The translations under genes were made by a program, and so were the position numbers. From assembly GCF_900636545.1 (NCBI RefSeq), contig NZ_LR134290.1:1984001-2048000 (forward strand): a DNA stretch of 64,000 nt. The letters are read 5' to 3'. Position 1 is the stretch's first letter, and every line of letters starts with the position of its first letter. Below the pieces are notes generated by a model. The model was given only the letters and a program-made list of their open reading frames with translations, searched no databases and was not told the DNA's origin. The DNA comes from Pseudomonas mendocina. Lineage in GTDB: Bacteria; Pseudomonadota; Gammaproteobacteria; Pseudomonadales; Pseudomonadaceae. Positions 1 through 9,168 of the stretch are shown here, one piece after another.

Positions 1-1
1 G

Positions 2-940
2 ACCAGCGAGCCGACCACGCCGTTCACCATCCAGAACTCGCAGCTCGACCAACAGATGACCGGTCTCTACAGCCAGCTCCAAAGCAAGTACGAGAACTGG
101 ATCTTCCTGCTCGGTGGTCGTTTCGATACTGTGGATAGTCAGTATCGCAACAAGTTCGATGCTACCAGCCCGGTCAGCAACGCTGCCTCCGACCTTGACT
201 ACACCGACCGCGACTTCACCTGGCAGACCGGCGTGATGTACCAGTTCGAGAATGGTCTGTCGCCTTACGTCAGCTATTCCACCTCGTTTGTGCCGGTGCA
301 GCAGACCAGCAGCGCCAGTGGCCCTCTGGACCCGATCACCGCCGAGCAGTACGAAGTGGGTCTGAAGTACGAGCCCAAGGGCTGGAACACCATGCTCACT
401 GCAGCTGTATTCGATCTGCGTAAGGAAAATGACGTCTATTTCGAGGCGGGCATCAATGACTACCGCCAGGTCGGTGAGAGCCGTTCCAAGGGCGTAGAGC
501 TGGAAGTCAGCAGTGATGTCAGTGCCAATCTGAATATCACCGCCGCCTACACCTACACCGATGCACGCATTACCAAGGACGCACCGGGATCTTTGCTTGA
601 GGGCCATCAGATGACCGGTGTGCCCCGTAACCAGGCATCGATCTGGGCCAACTACCGCTTCCTCGATGGTGCGCTGCGCGGCCTGCGTCTGGGCGGTGGC
701 TTGCGTCACTTCGACAGTACCTTTGCTTATACCGCCGAAACTCTCTACGGCAAGTTGGACACTGGCGACGTGACCTTGGTCGATGCCGCCATCGGCTATG
801 ACATCGACGAGAACTGGTCGGTCGATCTCAATGCCAAGAATGTCTTCGATCAGGAGTACGTGGCAGGCTGCAACAATGCCGGTCGCTGCTACTGGGGCGA
901 TGAACGCACCTTCCTCGGTACCGTGTCGCTGCGCTGGTAA
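2..940 (+). CDS. TonB-dependent siderophore receptor, C-terminal part
   Basis: The reading frame is open from the left edge, so this is the C-terminal ~312 residues of an outer-membrane ferric-siderophore receptor. Repeated amphipathic strands with aromatic ends are visible, such as SPYVSYSTSF, DWTLxxxR-type turns and NVFDQEYVAGC, and the chain ends in VSLRW, the terminal-aromatic rule for outer-membrane beta barrels. The NxFDxxY motif near the end is typical of FhuA/FpvA-type receptors. The plug domain and TonB box lie outside the window. Downstream FhuB/FhuD-type genes suggest a hydroxamate or mixed-ligand ferric siderophore, but the ligand cannot be read from this part. Confidence 0.93.
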   Translation, partial: TSEPTTPFTIQNSQLDQQMTGLYSQLQSKYENWIFLLGGRFDTVDSQYRNKFDATSPVSNAASDLDYTDRDFTWQTGVMYQFENGLSPYVSYSTSFVPVQQTSSASGPLDPITAEQYEVGLKYEPKGWNTMLTAAVFDLRKENDVYFEAGINDYRQVGESRSKGVELEVSSDVSANLNITAAYTYTDARITKDAPGSLLEGHQMTGVPRNQASIWANYRFLDGALRGLRLGGGLRHFDSTFAYTAETLYGKLDTGDVTLVDAAIGYDIDENWSVDLNAKNVFDQEYVAGCNNAGRCYWGDERTFLGTVSLRW

Positions 941-962
941 GCGGCAACCGAGTGGGCAAACC

Positions 963-991
963 AAGGCGAGGGGGCAACCCTTCGCCTTTTT
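963..991 (+). terminator. Intrinsic terminator after the receptor gene
   Basis: An AAGGCGAGGG arm pairs with CCCTTCGCCTT across a 5-nt loop, with one bulged A, and is followed by TTTTT. It separates the receptor gene from the permease gene, which starts about 20 nt further on. Confidence 0.75.
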
Positions 992-1013
992 GCATAGGTA
1001 AGGACAACAACGG

Positions 1014-3050
1014 ATGACGAGTTTGAGCCGCCCCGGCCAGCCTGCCGCTGTACGTGGGTTCGGTCACGCGGGATTGGCGCTGCTGGGGCTCGCGCTGCTG
1101 CTGGCCATGCTGCTGTGGCAGGGTGTATTGCGCCATCCCTGGCCAACTGCCGAAGCCTGGTTGGCGCCACTGTCGTCGACACCTTCGCTCGAAGGCCTGC
1201 TGCTCTGGTGGACGCAACTGCCACGTGCCTTTGCCGGGGTACTGGTGGGCGCCTGCCTGGGTGTATCCGGGGCGATCATGCAGCTGATCACGCGCAACCC
1301 GCTGGTGTCGCCGGATCTGCTCGGCATTACCGCCGGGGCGCAACTGGGCGTGATCCTCGGCATGCTTCTGCCCGGCGCGCTGGGTTTGCCGCTGATCTTT
1401 GTGGGCGGCCTGCTGGCGGCCTTGTTCACCTTCCTTATGGCCGGCGGCTGGAACACCTCACCGCTGCGCCTGACGCTGGCCGGGGTGGCGGTGGCGCAGA
1501 CCTTCGCCGCGCTGATCGCGTTGTTTCTCAGCCTCAACGACCAGGCCGCGATGGTGGTGTCGCTGTGGAACACCGGGTCGCTGCAGCAGTTGGGCTGGGG
1601 CGCGATGCATCCGGCGCTGTATCTGTTGCCGCTGATTGCACTGGCTCTGCTGGTGCTGATGCAGCCGATGAACCTGGCCATGCTGGGCGACGGGCAGATG
1701 CGCTCGCTAGGGCTCTCGCCGGCCTGGCTGAAAGGGCTGAGCATCGTCCTCGGCAGCCTGCTGGCGGCGTTGGCCATTCATCTGGCCGGGCCGCTGGGCT
1801 TCATCGGGCTGATCACGCCGAACCTGTTGCGTTTTGCCTTCGCCGTGGTGCGACCTTCCCGGTTGATCCCCTTGTGCGCGATCTGGGGCGCACTGCTTAC
1901 GTTACTCGCCGATGCGCTGGTGGCGGCGGTAGAGCCCTGGTTCCAACTGCCGCTGGGGGTGCTGTCGGCTGTTCTCGGTTCGCTGGCGATCCTCCTGCTG
2001 CTGCGTTACGGGCGCAGCGCGCCGGTGGCGGCGGTCACGGCGAGTATGCCGGGCGAGAACCGGGCCATGCGCCTGCCGTTGTGGTCGTTCGTCGCGCTCG
2101 CGGTGCTGATCTGCCTAGCCCTGCTGGTAGCGGGCACGGCGGAGGGTGAGTCGGGTGTCTGGGCGTTCTGGCAACGGGTCTGGAGCGGCGAGCCCATGGC
2201 GATGACATTGCTCGATCTACGCCTGCCGCGCCTGCTGGTGGACATGGCCGCCGGGGCGCTGCTGGCGACTGCTGGGATGCTGTTGCAGGCGGTGACGCGC
2301 AACCCGCTGGCCGGCCCGGAAATTCTCGGGGTGAGCCAGATGGCAGCGCTGGTGGTGCTGCTGGCCCTAATCTTCATGCCCGAGCTGGCCGTTGCCTGGC
2401 GGTTCCCGCTGGCCTGGCTGGGCGCAGGCCTGGCGCTGCTGATCGTCATCGGCCTCAACCTGCGTCATGGCCTGGAGCCGCTACGCGTGACGCTCACCGG
2501 CTTTGCCATCAGCGGTGTGGTGCTGGCGGTGGTGAGCCTGCTGATGGCGCAGTTCACCAGCAATATCGCCCAGGCGCTGATATGGATGGTGGGCAGCAGC
2601 TACGGGCGTACCTGGGGCGATCTGCAGGCCATGCTGCCCTGGCTGGTGATCGGCCTGGGGCTGTGCGCGGCGACTACGCGCTGGATGGATCTGCTGCAGC
2701 TGGGCGACGGCGTGGCCGGCAGCCTCGGGCTGTCGGTGCCGAGCAGGCGGGTATTGCTGATCGTGCTGGCCAGTGCATTGATTGCATCGGCGGTTGCGGT
2801 GGTCGGCCCGGTGGCATTCATCGGTTTGCTGGTGCCGCATGGCGTGCGTTTGCTGGGCTTTCATCGTGCTCGCCAACGCTTGCTGGCGGCTCCGCTGCTG
2901 GGCGCGACCCTGCTGGCCTCGGCCGACTTGCTCGGACGCGTGCTGCTGGCGCCGCTGGACATCCCATTGGGAATCGCTACAGCCGCCATCGGTGCGCCTT
3001 TGTTCCTGCTGCTGCTCAGCCGTGTCTATTTCAGTGACAAAAGGAGCTAG
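1014..3050 (+). CDS. fhuB: FhuB-type fused ferric-siderophore ABC permease
   Basis: A 678-aa inner-membrane permease made of two tandem FecCD domains, the FhuB architecture (E. coli FhuB is about 660 aa). Each half carries the family hallmarks: ITRNPLVSPDLLGI and GPLGFIGLITPNLLRF in the N-half, and VTRNPLAGPEILGV and GPVAFIGLLVPHGVRLL in the C-half. About 18-20 hydrophobic segments are evident. It should form the membrane channel with the FhuC-type ATPase (7044-7811) and receive cargo from the binding protein encoded 4 nt downstream. Start ATG follows AAGGA. The gene symbol is by family; the transported siderophore is not known. Confidence 0.9.
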   Translation: MTSLSRPGQPAAVRGFGHAGLALLGLALLLAMLLWQGVLRHPWPTAEAWLAPLSSTPSLEGLLLWWTQLPRAFAGVLVGACLGVSGAIMQLITRNPLVSPDLLGITAGAQLGVILGMLLPGALGLPLIFVGGLLAALFTFLMAGGWNTSPLRLTLAGVAVAQTFAALIALFLSLNDQAAMVVSLWNTGSLQQLGWGAMHPALYLLPLIALALLVLMQPMNLAMLGDGQMRSLGLSPAWLKGLSIVLGSLLAALAIHLAGPLGFIGLITPNLLRFAFAVVRPSRLIPLCAIWGALLTLLADALVAAVEPWFQLPLGVLSAVLGSLAILLLLRYGRSAPVAAVTASMPGENRAMRLPLWSFVALAVLICLALLVAGTAEGESGVWAFWQRVWSGEPMAMTLLDLRLPRLLVDMAAGALLATAGMLLQAVTRNPLAGPEILGVSQMAALVVLLALIFMPELAVAWRFPLAWLGAGLALLIVIGLNLRHGLEPLRVTLTGFAISGVVLAVVSLLMAQFTSNIAQALIWMVGSSYGRTWGDLQAMLPWLVIGLGLCAATTRWMDLLQLGDGVAGSLGLSVPSRRVLLIVLASALIASAVAVVGPVAFIGLLVPHGVRLLGFHRARQRLLAAPLLGATLLASADLLGRVLLAPLDIPLGIATAAIGAPLFLLLLSRVYFSDKRS

Positions 3051-3054
3051 TACG

Positions 3055-3975
3055 GTGGCGATGCTGCGTCTTTTTTGTGGGGCATTGCTGCTCTGTCTGG
3101 CGCAGGGTGCGTGGGCGGCCGATGCGCAACTGGTGGCCCGGCAGTCGGCCGGCGTTGGAGGCACACCGCAGCGGATCGTCAGCCTCGATGAGCTGAGTAC
3201 CGAGCTGCTGGTGTCACTGGGGATCGAGCCGGTAGGGGTGGCCAACCTGGCCAGCTATCGTCGTTACATCGGTATCGGCAATGATCTGCTCGAGCGCAGT
3301 GTGCCGCTGGGCAGTGCGCAGCAACCTAATCTGGAGGCCATCGCCCGGCTCAAGCCGGATCTGATCGTCGGCGTGGCCTACCTGCATCTGCCGCTGTTCG
3401 AGCGGCTCGATGGCCTGGCGCCGACCCTGATATATCAGGTGTCTCTGGCGCATGACGGCTACGACGGCGTGGCGATCGGTGAGGCGATGCTCGATCACCT
3501 CGGGCGTCTGACAGGTCGGCAAGAGCAGGCCCAGGCGGTGATCCGTGAAGGGCAGCAGGCGTTGGCTGCAGCACGTCATTTGATCGATGCGAAGGGCTTG
3601 CAGGGCGAGCCTGTAGCCGTGCTCTATCCGCTGGTGCAGCAGGGCAGTTTCATCGCCCTCAACCAGCAGACGCTGATCGGCAGTCTGATGGCGCGACTGG
3701 GAGTGCGCTCGCCCTGGACCTTGCATTCCGCACACACCTTGCACAGGCGTATCGACATGCGCCGTTTCGCCAGCGAGCCGGGGTTGCGCGTGCTGTTCAT
3801 CGGTGGGCAGGGGCAGGCGCCATTCTTCTCCAGCCCCTTGTGGAAGGCGCTGCCAGTCGCTCAGCAGCAGCGTTACGCCTTTCTTCCTACGCCGTACTGG
3901 ACCTTTGGTGGGCCGCGTTCGACAGCGGCTATCGCGACCCAGGTGCGCGAGGCGATCGAGGCGATGAATCGTTGA
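3055..3975 (+). CDS. fhuD: FhuD-type periplasmic iron-siderophore binding protein
   Basis: About 306 aa. I take the GTG at 3055 as start because AAGGAG lies 8 nt upstream; an ATG two codons later is possible. The N-terminus is a Sec signal peptide (RLFCGALLLCLAQGAWA, cleavage after AWA). The mature part begins with PQRIVSLDELSTELLVSLGIEPVG, the start of a class-III (TroA/BtuF-like) fold, with LKPDLIVGVAYL marking the first lobe. Role by family: captures the ferric siderophore in the periplasm and hands it to the FhuB-type permease. It is only 4 nt from that gene and surely co-transcribed. FecB-like binding proteins share these features, so the substrate is open. Confidence 0.87.
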   Translation: MAMLRLFCGALLLCLAQGAWAADAQLVARQSAGVGGTPQRIVSLDELSTELLVSLGIEPVGVANLASYRRYIGIGNDLLERSVPLGSAQQPNLEAIARLKPDLIVGVAYLHLPLFERLDGLAPTLIYQVSLAHDGYDGVAIGEAMLDHLGRLTGRQEQAQAVIREGQQALAAARHLIDAKGLQGEPVAVLYPLVQQGSFIALNQQTLIGSLMARLGVRSPWTLHSAHTLHRRIDMRRFASEPGLRVLFIGGQGQAPFFSSPLWKALPVAQQQRYAFLPTPYWTFGGPRSTAAIATQVREAIEAMNR

Positions 3976-4072
3976 ATTTTGTCCCCGGCCATTCGTCCTT
4001 TAAGAGAATCCCGCAGAACGCCAGGCGTGCTGCATGGGCAACAGGTGCAAGCCATATTCATAGAGGTCATCG

Positions 4073-4273
4073 ATGAGCTTCGACAACGAGAACGCGCGCT
4101 TTCTGGTCGTGATCAATCATGAGCAGCAGTATTCCATCTGGCCCGAATACAAGGCCATTCCCGAAGGTTGGTCGGCCGTGGGCGTGTCCGGCGACAAGGC
4201 CACCTGCCTGGCCCACATCGAAGAGGTCTGGACCGACATGCGCCCTCTGAGCCTGCGCCAGGCTATGGCGTGA
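4073..4273 (+). CDS. MbtH-family NRPS accessory protein
   Basis: 66 aa, the usual MbtH size. Family signatures are present in order: [24 protein letters not shown] (residues ~31-34) and DMRPLSLRQ near the end. MbtH proteins bind and activate or stabilise adenylation domains of nonribosomal peptide synthetases, commonly in siderophore assembly. The gene opens a run of tailoring genes (hydroxylase, acyltransferase, FhuF), so a peptide siderophore synthetase is expected outside this window. I saw no convincing Fur or PvdS-type box in the 97-nt gap upstream. Confidence 0.92.
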   Translation: MSFDNENARFLVVINHEQQYSIWPEYKAIPEGWSAVGVSGDKATCLAHIEEVWTDMRPLSLRQAMA

Positions 4274-4298
4274 ACAGAGGCCCGCGGGGAGCGCGACG

Positions 4299-5285
4299 AT
4301 GAATCAAGTGACCGATCTGGCGCAGGCCGCCCTGAGCATCGAAGCCGGCCTGCCCATGCGCGTCAGCCCGCTGCAGGCCGGGCAGGGCTTGCACCAACAT
4401 CTGCCGGCCCTGCAGCAACTGGTGGCCGAGCATCTGGAGGTGAGCGGTGGCCTGCTGTTCAGCGGTTTCGCCGATGTCGATGTGGCCAGCTTCCAGCAGT
4501 TTGCCGGCGCCTTTGGCCATCCGCTGTTGAGTTACGAATTCGGCTCCACGCCGCGTAGTCGGGTCAGTGCAGGCGGGGTGTACACCTCCACCGAATTTCC
4601 CGCTCATCGCCCGATTCCGCTGCACAACGAGCAGGCCTACACCACCGAATGGCCGCTGCGCATCTGGTTCTATTGCGCCCAGGCGGCGGAGCAGGGCGGC
4701 GAGACACCGATTGCCGACAGCCGTGAGGTGTTCCGGCGTATCGATCCGGCCATTCGCCAGCGCTTCGCCGAGCGCGGCCTGCTTTACGTGCGCAATTACG
4801 GCAATGGTCTGGATCTGCCCTGGCAGCAGGTCTTCAATACCGAAGATCGGCAGGTGGTCGAGCAATACTGCCGCGCCCGTCGTATCGACTTCGAATGGCT
4901 CGGCGATGACGAACTGCGTACGCGCCAGCTTTGCCAGGGTGTCGCCCAGCATCCGCGTACCGGTGACTGGGTCTGGTTCAACCAGGCGCACCTGTTTCAC
5001 CTGTCGGCCCTGGATGCCGATACCCAGGAGGTGCTGATCGATGCGGTCGGTCTCGAGGGGCTGCCGCGTAACGTCTACTTCGGCGACGGCACGCCCATCG
5101 AGGCCAGCCTGCTGGATGAGGTGCGCGGCGTGCTGGACGCCTGCATCATTCGTTTCCCCTGGCGCGATGGCGACATTCTGATGCTCGACAACATGCTCAC
5201 GGCCCACGCGCGCGATCCCTTCAAGGGGCCGCGCAAGGTAGTGGTGGCGATGGCCGAGGCCTATGGCCAGGAGGGCTTCCAATGA
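4299..5285 (+). CDS. TauD/SyrP-like Fe(II)/2-oxoglutarate dioxygenase, probable siderophore amino-acid beta-hydroxylase
   Basis: 328 aa. The iron-binding facial triad is visible as His109-x-Glu111 in HNEQAY (HxE rather than HxD, as in SyrP-type enzymes) and His303 in TAHARDPF. Arg312 in KGPRKV is the expected 2-oxoglutarate contact. Family role: oxygen-dependent hydroxylation at the beta carbon of Asp, His or Orn, on the free or carrier-bound amino acid, creating an alpha-hydroxycarboxylate iron ligand. It overlaps the next gene by 4 nt (ATGA), so coupled translation is likely. The MbtH, acyltransferase and FhuF neighbours support siderophore tailoring; the substrate is not determinable here. 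Confidence 0.85.
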   Translation: MNQVTDLAQAALSIEAGLPMRVSPLQAGQGLHQHLPALQQLVAEHLEVSGGLLFSGFADVDVASFQQFAGAFGHPLLSYEFGSTPRSRVSAGGVYTSTEFPAHRPIPLHNEQAYTTEWPLRIWFYCAQAAEQGGETPIADSREVFRRIDPAIRQRFAERGLLYVRNYGNGLDLPWQQVFNTEDRQVVEQYCRARRIDFEWLGDDELRTRQLCQGVAQHPRTGDWVWFNQAHLFHLSALDADTQEVLIDAVGLEGLPRNVYFGDGTPIEASLLDEVRGVLDACIIRFPWRDGDILMLDNMLTAHARDPFKGPRKVVVAMAEAYGQEGFQ

Positions 5286-6268
5286 ATGCATTGCCGCTGC
5301 CTGACGGCCGCGTGCTGCAAGGCGAGTTGCGTGATTCGACGATCTGGCTGACCTGCGACGGCCAGCCGCTGATGCAGCTACGCACGCTCGACGCCAATAC
5401 TGTGCAACTGCTGGAAGTGGCCACGGACGATCTGGCCGATGTGTTGTGGTGCGCCAGTTACTGGTGGTTTGCCGCTCATCCACAAGCGCCGCGCATAGTG
5501 TGGCGGGGGCTGGATCAGCAGGCGCTGCAGCTCTGTGACGACTGGCTGCGTGGCGATGCGGGTGGTGCCAGTGCGCAGGTCGAGCGCAGCGTGTTCTGGC
5601 AGTTGCCGCAGCCATGGCTGCGCCAGGCCCTGCCGCCTTATCCGCAGCAGATGGTGATGAGTGAAGGCAAGCGTCACCCACGGCGTAGAGCCCAGCCCGA
5701 GGGCGAAGTATACCGGCGCTTCGATGCGCGTCTGGGCGCCTGGATATCCCTGCGCACGTTGGACATCGATCAGGATCTGCAGCGCTTCAATCGCTGGCAG
5801 AACACGCCACGCGTCCTGCATTTCTGGCAGGAGGGCGGCGATCTGGAACAGCACCGCAAGTACCTGGAGACCATCGCTGCCGATCCGCATGTCTACAGCC
5901 TGATCGGTTGTTTCGACGACCAGCCCTTCGCCTACTTCGAGCTTTATTGGGCCAAGGAAGACCGCATTGCGCCTTTTTATGTCGCGGACGACTATGATCG
6001 CGGCATCCACATGCTGGTGGGGGAGCAGGCCCATCGCGGGCCGCACAAGGTCGCCAGCTGGCTGGCGGCGCTGACCCATTACGCCCTTCTCGACGACCCG
6101 CGTACAAACCTGGTGGTAGCCGAGCCGCGTGCCGACAACGCGAAGATGATTGGCTATATGCAAACGCTGGGCTACTACCGGGAAAAGGAGTTCGATTTCC
6201 CTCACAAGCGTGCGGCGCTAATGGCAATCGGCCGCGAGCGCTTTTTTGATAGCGGGGTGTTGTGTTGA
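5282..6268 (+). CDS. IucB/RhbD-like siderophore N-acyltransferase (GNAT)
   Basis: 328 aa. The C-terminal ~190 residues form an AlcB/IucB-type acetyltransferase domain (Acetyltransf_8): SLRTLDIDQDLQRFNRW, VLHFWQEGGDLEQHRKYL, PFAYFELYWAKEDRI, GIHMLVGE and the terminal NAKMIGYMQTLGYYREKEFDFPHKRA. Family members acylate N-hydroxylysine or N-hydroxyornithine to make hydroxamate ligands. The N-terminal ~130 residues are the less conserved portion found in IucB-like enzymes. The start overlaps the dioxygenase stop. A hydroxamate fits the FhuA/B/D-like uptake genes, but no N-hydroxylase gene is present in this window. Confidence 0.85.
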   Translation: MNALPLPDGRVLQGELRDSTIWLTCDGQPLMQLRTLDANTVQLLEVATDDLADVLWCASYWWFAAHPQAPRIVWRGLDQQALQLCDDWLRGDAGGASAQVERSVFWQLPQPWLRQALPPYPQQMVMSEGKRHPRRRAQPEGEVYRRFDARLGAWISLRTLDIDQDLQRFNRWQNTPRVLHFWQEGGDLEQHRKYLETIAADPHVYSLIGCFDDQPFAYFELYWAKEDRIAPFYVADDYDRGIHMLVGEQAHRGPHKVASWLAALTHYALLDDPRTNLVVAEPRADNAKMIGYMQTLGYYREKEFDFPHKRAALMAIGRERFFDSGVLC

Positions 6269-6289
6269 ACGCATCGGGAATCGCGCAGG

Positions 6290-7033
6290 GTGATTGAGGC
6301 ACTGGCGCCCCTGTTCATCGGCGACTTCTCCTCTTATCGGGACACTCTGGTGCTGCACGATGACCCAAGGCCTTCGGTGCCGCTGCGCGAGCTGCTCAGC
6401 GCCGAGGGGCTGCCGGCGCTGCTGGTGCGCTTCGGCGAGGCGCACGCAGGCGGTGATCGACGCGCGCTGCTGTCGCAGTGGTCGAAGCATTATTTCGTAC
6501 GCCTGATTCCGCCGGTGGTAGCCGCCGCGTTGGTGCTGAACCGGCGCCTGCCGCTAGGCCTCGATGACATCGAGGTGGTACTTGATAGGGAGCACTTGCC
6601 ACAGGCTTTCAAGCTGCGCGATGCGGGGGAGCCGTTCGCCCCTGGCAATCCCTTCGAGCGTTTCACTCATCTCCAGCATGATCACTTGGCCCCCCTGATC
6701 CAGGCGTTCACCGCGCAGGTGAAGATCGCTCCGAAAGTGCTGTGGAGCAACGCCGGCAATTATTTCGAGTGGATTCTGACGGCGCTGGGCAAGGTCCTGC
6801 CGGCGCCGCTGCTAGCTGACGGATTCAGCCTCTTGCAGGCCGCCCAGCAGCCTGATGGGCGGCGCAATCCGCTGTATCAGCCGGTGCGTTATGTCGAGCT
6901 GCAGGGCGCTGCGTTGCCGTGGCGGCAGCGGCGGGTGTGCTGCATTCGCTATTTGCTGCCCGAACTGGAACTGTGCGAGAACTGCCCGCTACTCGACGAG
7001 CCCCCGGCGCAGGCAGCCGGTTCGGCCTCCTGA
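6290..7033 (+). CDS. fhuF: FhuF-like siderophore-iron reductase
   Basis: 247 aa from a GTG start, the first usable start after the preceding stop in the same frame. The C-terminus has the FhuF 2Fe-2S signature C-C-x10-C-x2-C within RRVCCIRYLLPELELCENC, together with the family fold (FVRLIPPVVAAALVLNRRLPL). FhuF-type proteins are cytoplasmic ferredoxin-like reductases that release iron from imported hydroxamate siderophores. The gene follows the acyltransferase by 21 nt and ends 10 nt from the convergent FhuC gene. The short RBS (CAGG) is weak. Confidence 0.87.
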   Translation: MIEALAPLFIGDFSSYRDTLVLHDDPRPSVPLRELLSAEGLPALLVRFGEAHAGGDRRALLSQWSKHYFVRLIPPVVAAALVLNRRLPLGLDDIEVVLDREHLPQAFKLRDAGEPFAPGNPFERFTHLQHDHLAPLIQAFTAQVKIAPKVLWSNAGNYFEWILTALGKVLPAPLLADGFSLLQAAQQPDGRRNPLYQPVRYVELQGAALPWRQRRVCCIRYLLPELELCENCPLLDEPPAQAAGSAS

Positions 7034-7043
7034 GGCGACCCGT

Positions 7044-7811
7044 TCAGTACAGGTAGCTGATCGGCGAGCCGTCCGCCGGATTGGCCATCACCCCCATGGG
7101 CACGCCGTAGATACGCTCCAGGGTCTCGCCGTGCATCAGCTCGGTCGGGCTGCCTTGCGCCAGCAGGCGCCCGCTGTGCAGGGCCAGCAGGTGATCACAA
7201 TAGCGCGCAGCCATGTTGATATCGTGCAGCACTACCAGTACGCCCAGGCCCAGCTCACGGCTGAGATCGCTGACACGCGACAGGACTTCCACCTGGTGGG
7301 CGATATCCAGCGCAGAGGTGGGTTCGTCGAGCAGCAGGTAGCGGGTGTTCTGTGCCAGCAGCATGGCCAGCCAGACACGCTGGCGCTCGCCACCGGACAG
7401 ATGATCGACCAGACGATCGGCAAACATGCCAGTGTCGGTCAGGTCCAAGGCGCGCTCGATGCGCGCGCGGTCTTCACTGCCCAGACGGCCAAGGGCGCCA
7501 TGCCAGGGATAGCGGCCAAAGCCCACCAGCTCGCGTACGGTAAGACCCTCGGTCTGGGGCAACTGCTGCGGCAGATAGGCTACCTGACGGGCGAAATCGC
7601 GCTGACCCCACGCCGGCAACGGTTTGCCGTCGAGCAGGATCTGGCCACCGCTGGGCGACTGCTGGCGGGCGAGCAATTTGATCAGAGTGGACTTGCCGGA
7701 GCCGTTGTGGCCGATCAGGCCGACCATACGGCCGGCATCGATGCGCAGGTCCAGGGGATGCAGCAGGGTGCGTTCAGGAATGCTGAAACTGACGCTTTGC
7801 AATTCGAACAT
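7044..7811 (-). CDS. fhuC: FhuC-type ferric-siderophore ABC ATPase
   Basis: 255 aa. Complete ABC ATPase: Walker A GHNGSGKST, Q-loop in VAYLPQQLPQ, signature LSGGERQRVWLAMLLAQ, Walker B LLLDEPTSALD and the switch His in VVLHDINMA. Length and sequence style match FhuC/FepC. It should power the FhuB-type permease encoded at 1014-3050, although it is transcribed separately and convergently to the siderophore genes. A Fur-box-like sequence lies 44 nt upstream of its start, suggesting iron repression. Confidence 0.9.
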   Translation of the reverse strand: MFELQSVSFSIPERTLLHPLDLRIDAGRMVGLIGHNGSGKSTLIKLLARQQSPSGGQILLDGKPLPAWGQRDFARQVAYLPQQLPQTEGLTVRELVGFGRYPWHGALGRLGSEDRARIERALDLTDTGMFADRLVDHLSGGERQRVWLAMLLAQNTRYLLLDEPTSALDIAHQVEVLSRVSDLSRELGLGVLVVLHDINMAARYCDHLLALHSGRLLAQGSPTELMHGETLERIYGVPMGVMANPADGSPISYLY

Positions 7812-7854
7812 GAAGCCGTCCGCTGTGGGGTGCGAGGGGCGTCAATCTAATTCA

Positions 7855-7870
7855 AACGCTAATCGTTATC
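7855..7870 (-). promoter_or_regulatory. Putative Fur box upstream of the fhuC-like gene
   Basis: On the minus strand the 16-mer GATAACGATTAGCGTT matches the Fur consensus (GATAATGATTATCATT) at 13 of 16 positions. It lies 44 nt upstream of the ATPase start, where a promoter is expected. Seen in sequence; Fur binding is inferred. Confidence 0.6.
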
Positions 7871-7906
7871 AATTTTCCGTTGATGTTGGATGGCATCGCT
7901 TGGAGG

Positions 7907-7936
7907 ACAGAAGGCTTGCACGTGCAAGCCCTCTGT
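7907..7936. terminator. Palindrome downstream of the sstT-like gene, possible terminator
   Basis: ACAGA-A-GGCTTGCAC is followed directly by GTGCAAGCC-C-TCTGT, a 15-position inverted repeat with one mismatch. It sits 8 nt beyond the sstT stop codon. There is no strong U tract, so it may be a Rho-assisted or stabilising hairpin that also shields the fhuC promoter. Confidence 0.5.
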
Positions 7937-7944
7937 CGTTGGCA

Positions 7945-9168
7945 TCAGGCCTTGCGCTGTTCTTCTGCCATGCAGGCAGCTGCAGTGAACAGGGCGTCGG
8001 TGGAGGAGTTCAGCGCGGTCTCCGCCGAGTCCTGAACGATGCCGATGATGAAACCGATAGCGACGATCTGCATGGCCACTTCGTTGGGAATGCCGAACAG
8101 GCTGCAAGCCAAGGGAATCAGCAGCAGCGAGCCACCGGCCACTCCCGAGGCGCCGCAGGCACTTATCGAGGCCAGGACGCTCAGTAGCAGGGCGGTGGGC
8201 AGATCGACAGCGATGCCCAGGGTGTGCACTGCGGCCATGGTCAGGACGGTGATGGTGATCGCCGCACCAGCCATGTTGATGGTGGCGCCGAGCGGGATCG
8301 ACACCGAGTAGGTTTCCTCGTGCAGGCCCAGGCGCTGGCACAGTTGCAGGTTGACTGGGATGTTGGCGGCCGAGCTACGAGTGAAGAAGGCGGTGATGCC
8401 GCTTTCACGCAGGCAGGTGAACACCAGGGGGTAAGGGTTGCGGCGGATCTTCCAGTAGACCAGTGCGGGGTTGATGATCAGTGCCACCAGCAGCATGCAG
8501 CCGACCAGCACTACCAGCAGATGCAGGTAACCGAGCAATGCGTCGAAACCGGATTCGGCCAGGGTCGCGGCGACCAGGCCGAAGATACCCAGCGGCGCCA
8601 GGCGAATCACCAACTTGACGATGGCGGTGACCCCGTTGGACAGGTCGCCCAGCAACTGCTTGCTGCCGGCGCTGGCATGGCGGAAGGCGAAACCGAGGCC
8701 GATGGCCCACGCCAGGATGCCAATGAAGTTGCCGCGCAGCAGCGCGTTGACCGGGTTGTCGACCACGTTCATCAGCAGCGTCTTCAGGACCTCACCGATA
8801 CCCCCGGGCGGCGTGAGCTCGGCAACCTGGCTGCTCAGTACCAGCGATGATGGAAAAGCGAAGCTGGCAACGACTGCTACCAGTGCGGCGCTGAAAGTGC
8901 CGATCAGGTACATCAGCAGAATCGGTCGGATGTGGGTCTGCTGGCCGTGCTGATGATTGGCGATGGATGACATCACCAGAATGAACACCAGGACCGGAGC
9001 GACCGCCTTGAGCGCAGAGACGAACACGTCACCGATGAAGCCTACGGACAGGGCTGCCTGCGGGGCGACGACGGCGAGGGCGATACCTGCGAGCAGACCG
9101 ATGATGATCTGCGTCACCAGACTGATACGGTTGAGGAACTGCAGGGCAGGGTGCATGGCTTGGGACAT
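7945..9168 (-). CDS. sstT: Na+/serine-threonine symporter, SstT-like
   Basis: 407 aa from the ATG at 9168 ([20 protein letters not shown]); this matches SstT length (E. coli 414 aa) and start better than the upstream in-frame ATG. It belongs to the dicarboxylate/amino-acid:cation symporter family. About 8-9 hydrophobic segments are visible, with the serine-rich re-entrant loop [15 protein letters not shown] and the cation-site helix [17 protein letters not shown]. Expected role: sodium-driven uptake of serine and threonine across the inner membrane. It stands alone between the siderophore and flagellar regions. Confidence 0.88.
   Translation of the reverse strand: MSQAMHPALQFLNRISLVTQIIIGLLAGIALAVVAPQAALSVGFIGDVFVSALKAVAPVLVFILVMSSIANHQHGQQTHIRPILLMYLIGTFSAALVAVVASFAFPSSLVLSSQVAELTPPGGIGEVLKTLLMNVVDNPVNALLRGNFIGILAWAIGLGFAFRHASAGSKQLLGDLSNGVTAIVKLVIRLAPLGIFGLVAATLAESGFDALLGYLHLLVVLVGCMLLVALIINPALVYWKIRRNPYPLVFTCLRESGITAFFTRSSAANIPVNLQLCQRLGLHEETYSVSIPLGATINMAGAAITITVLTMAAVHTLGIAVDLPTALLLSVLASISACGASGVAGGSLLLIPLACSLFGIPNEVAMQIVAIGFIIGIVQDSAETALNSSTDALFTAAACMAEEQRKA

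Noticed and set aside
3976..4072. Fur or PvdS-type promoter upstream of mbtH
   Set aside because: Nothing in the 97 bp fits a Fur repeat, and the TAAGA...CGT pair has the wrong spacing for PvdS.
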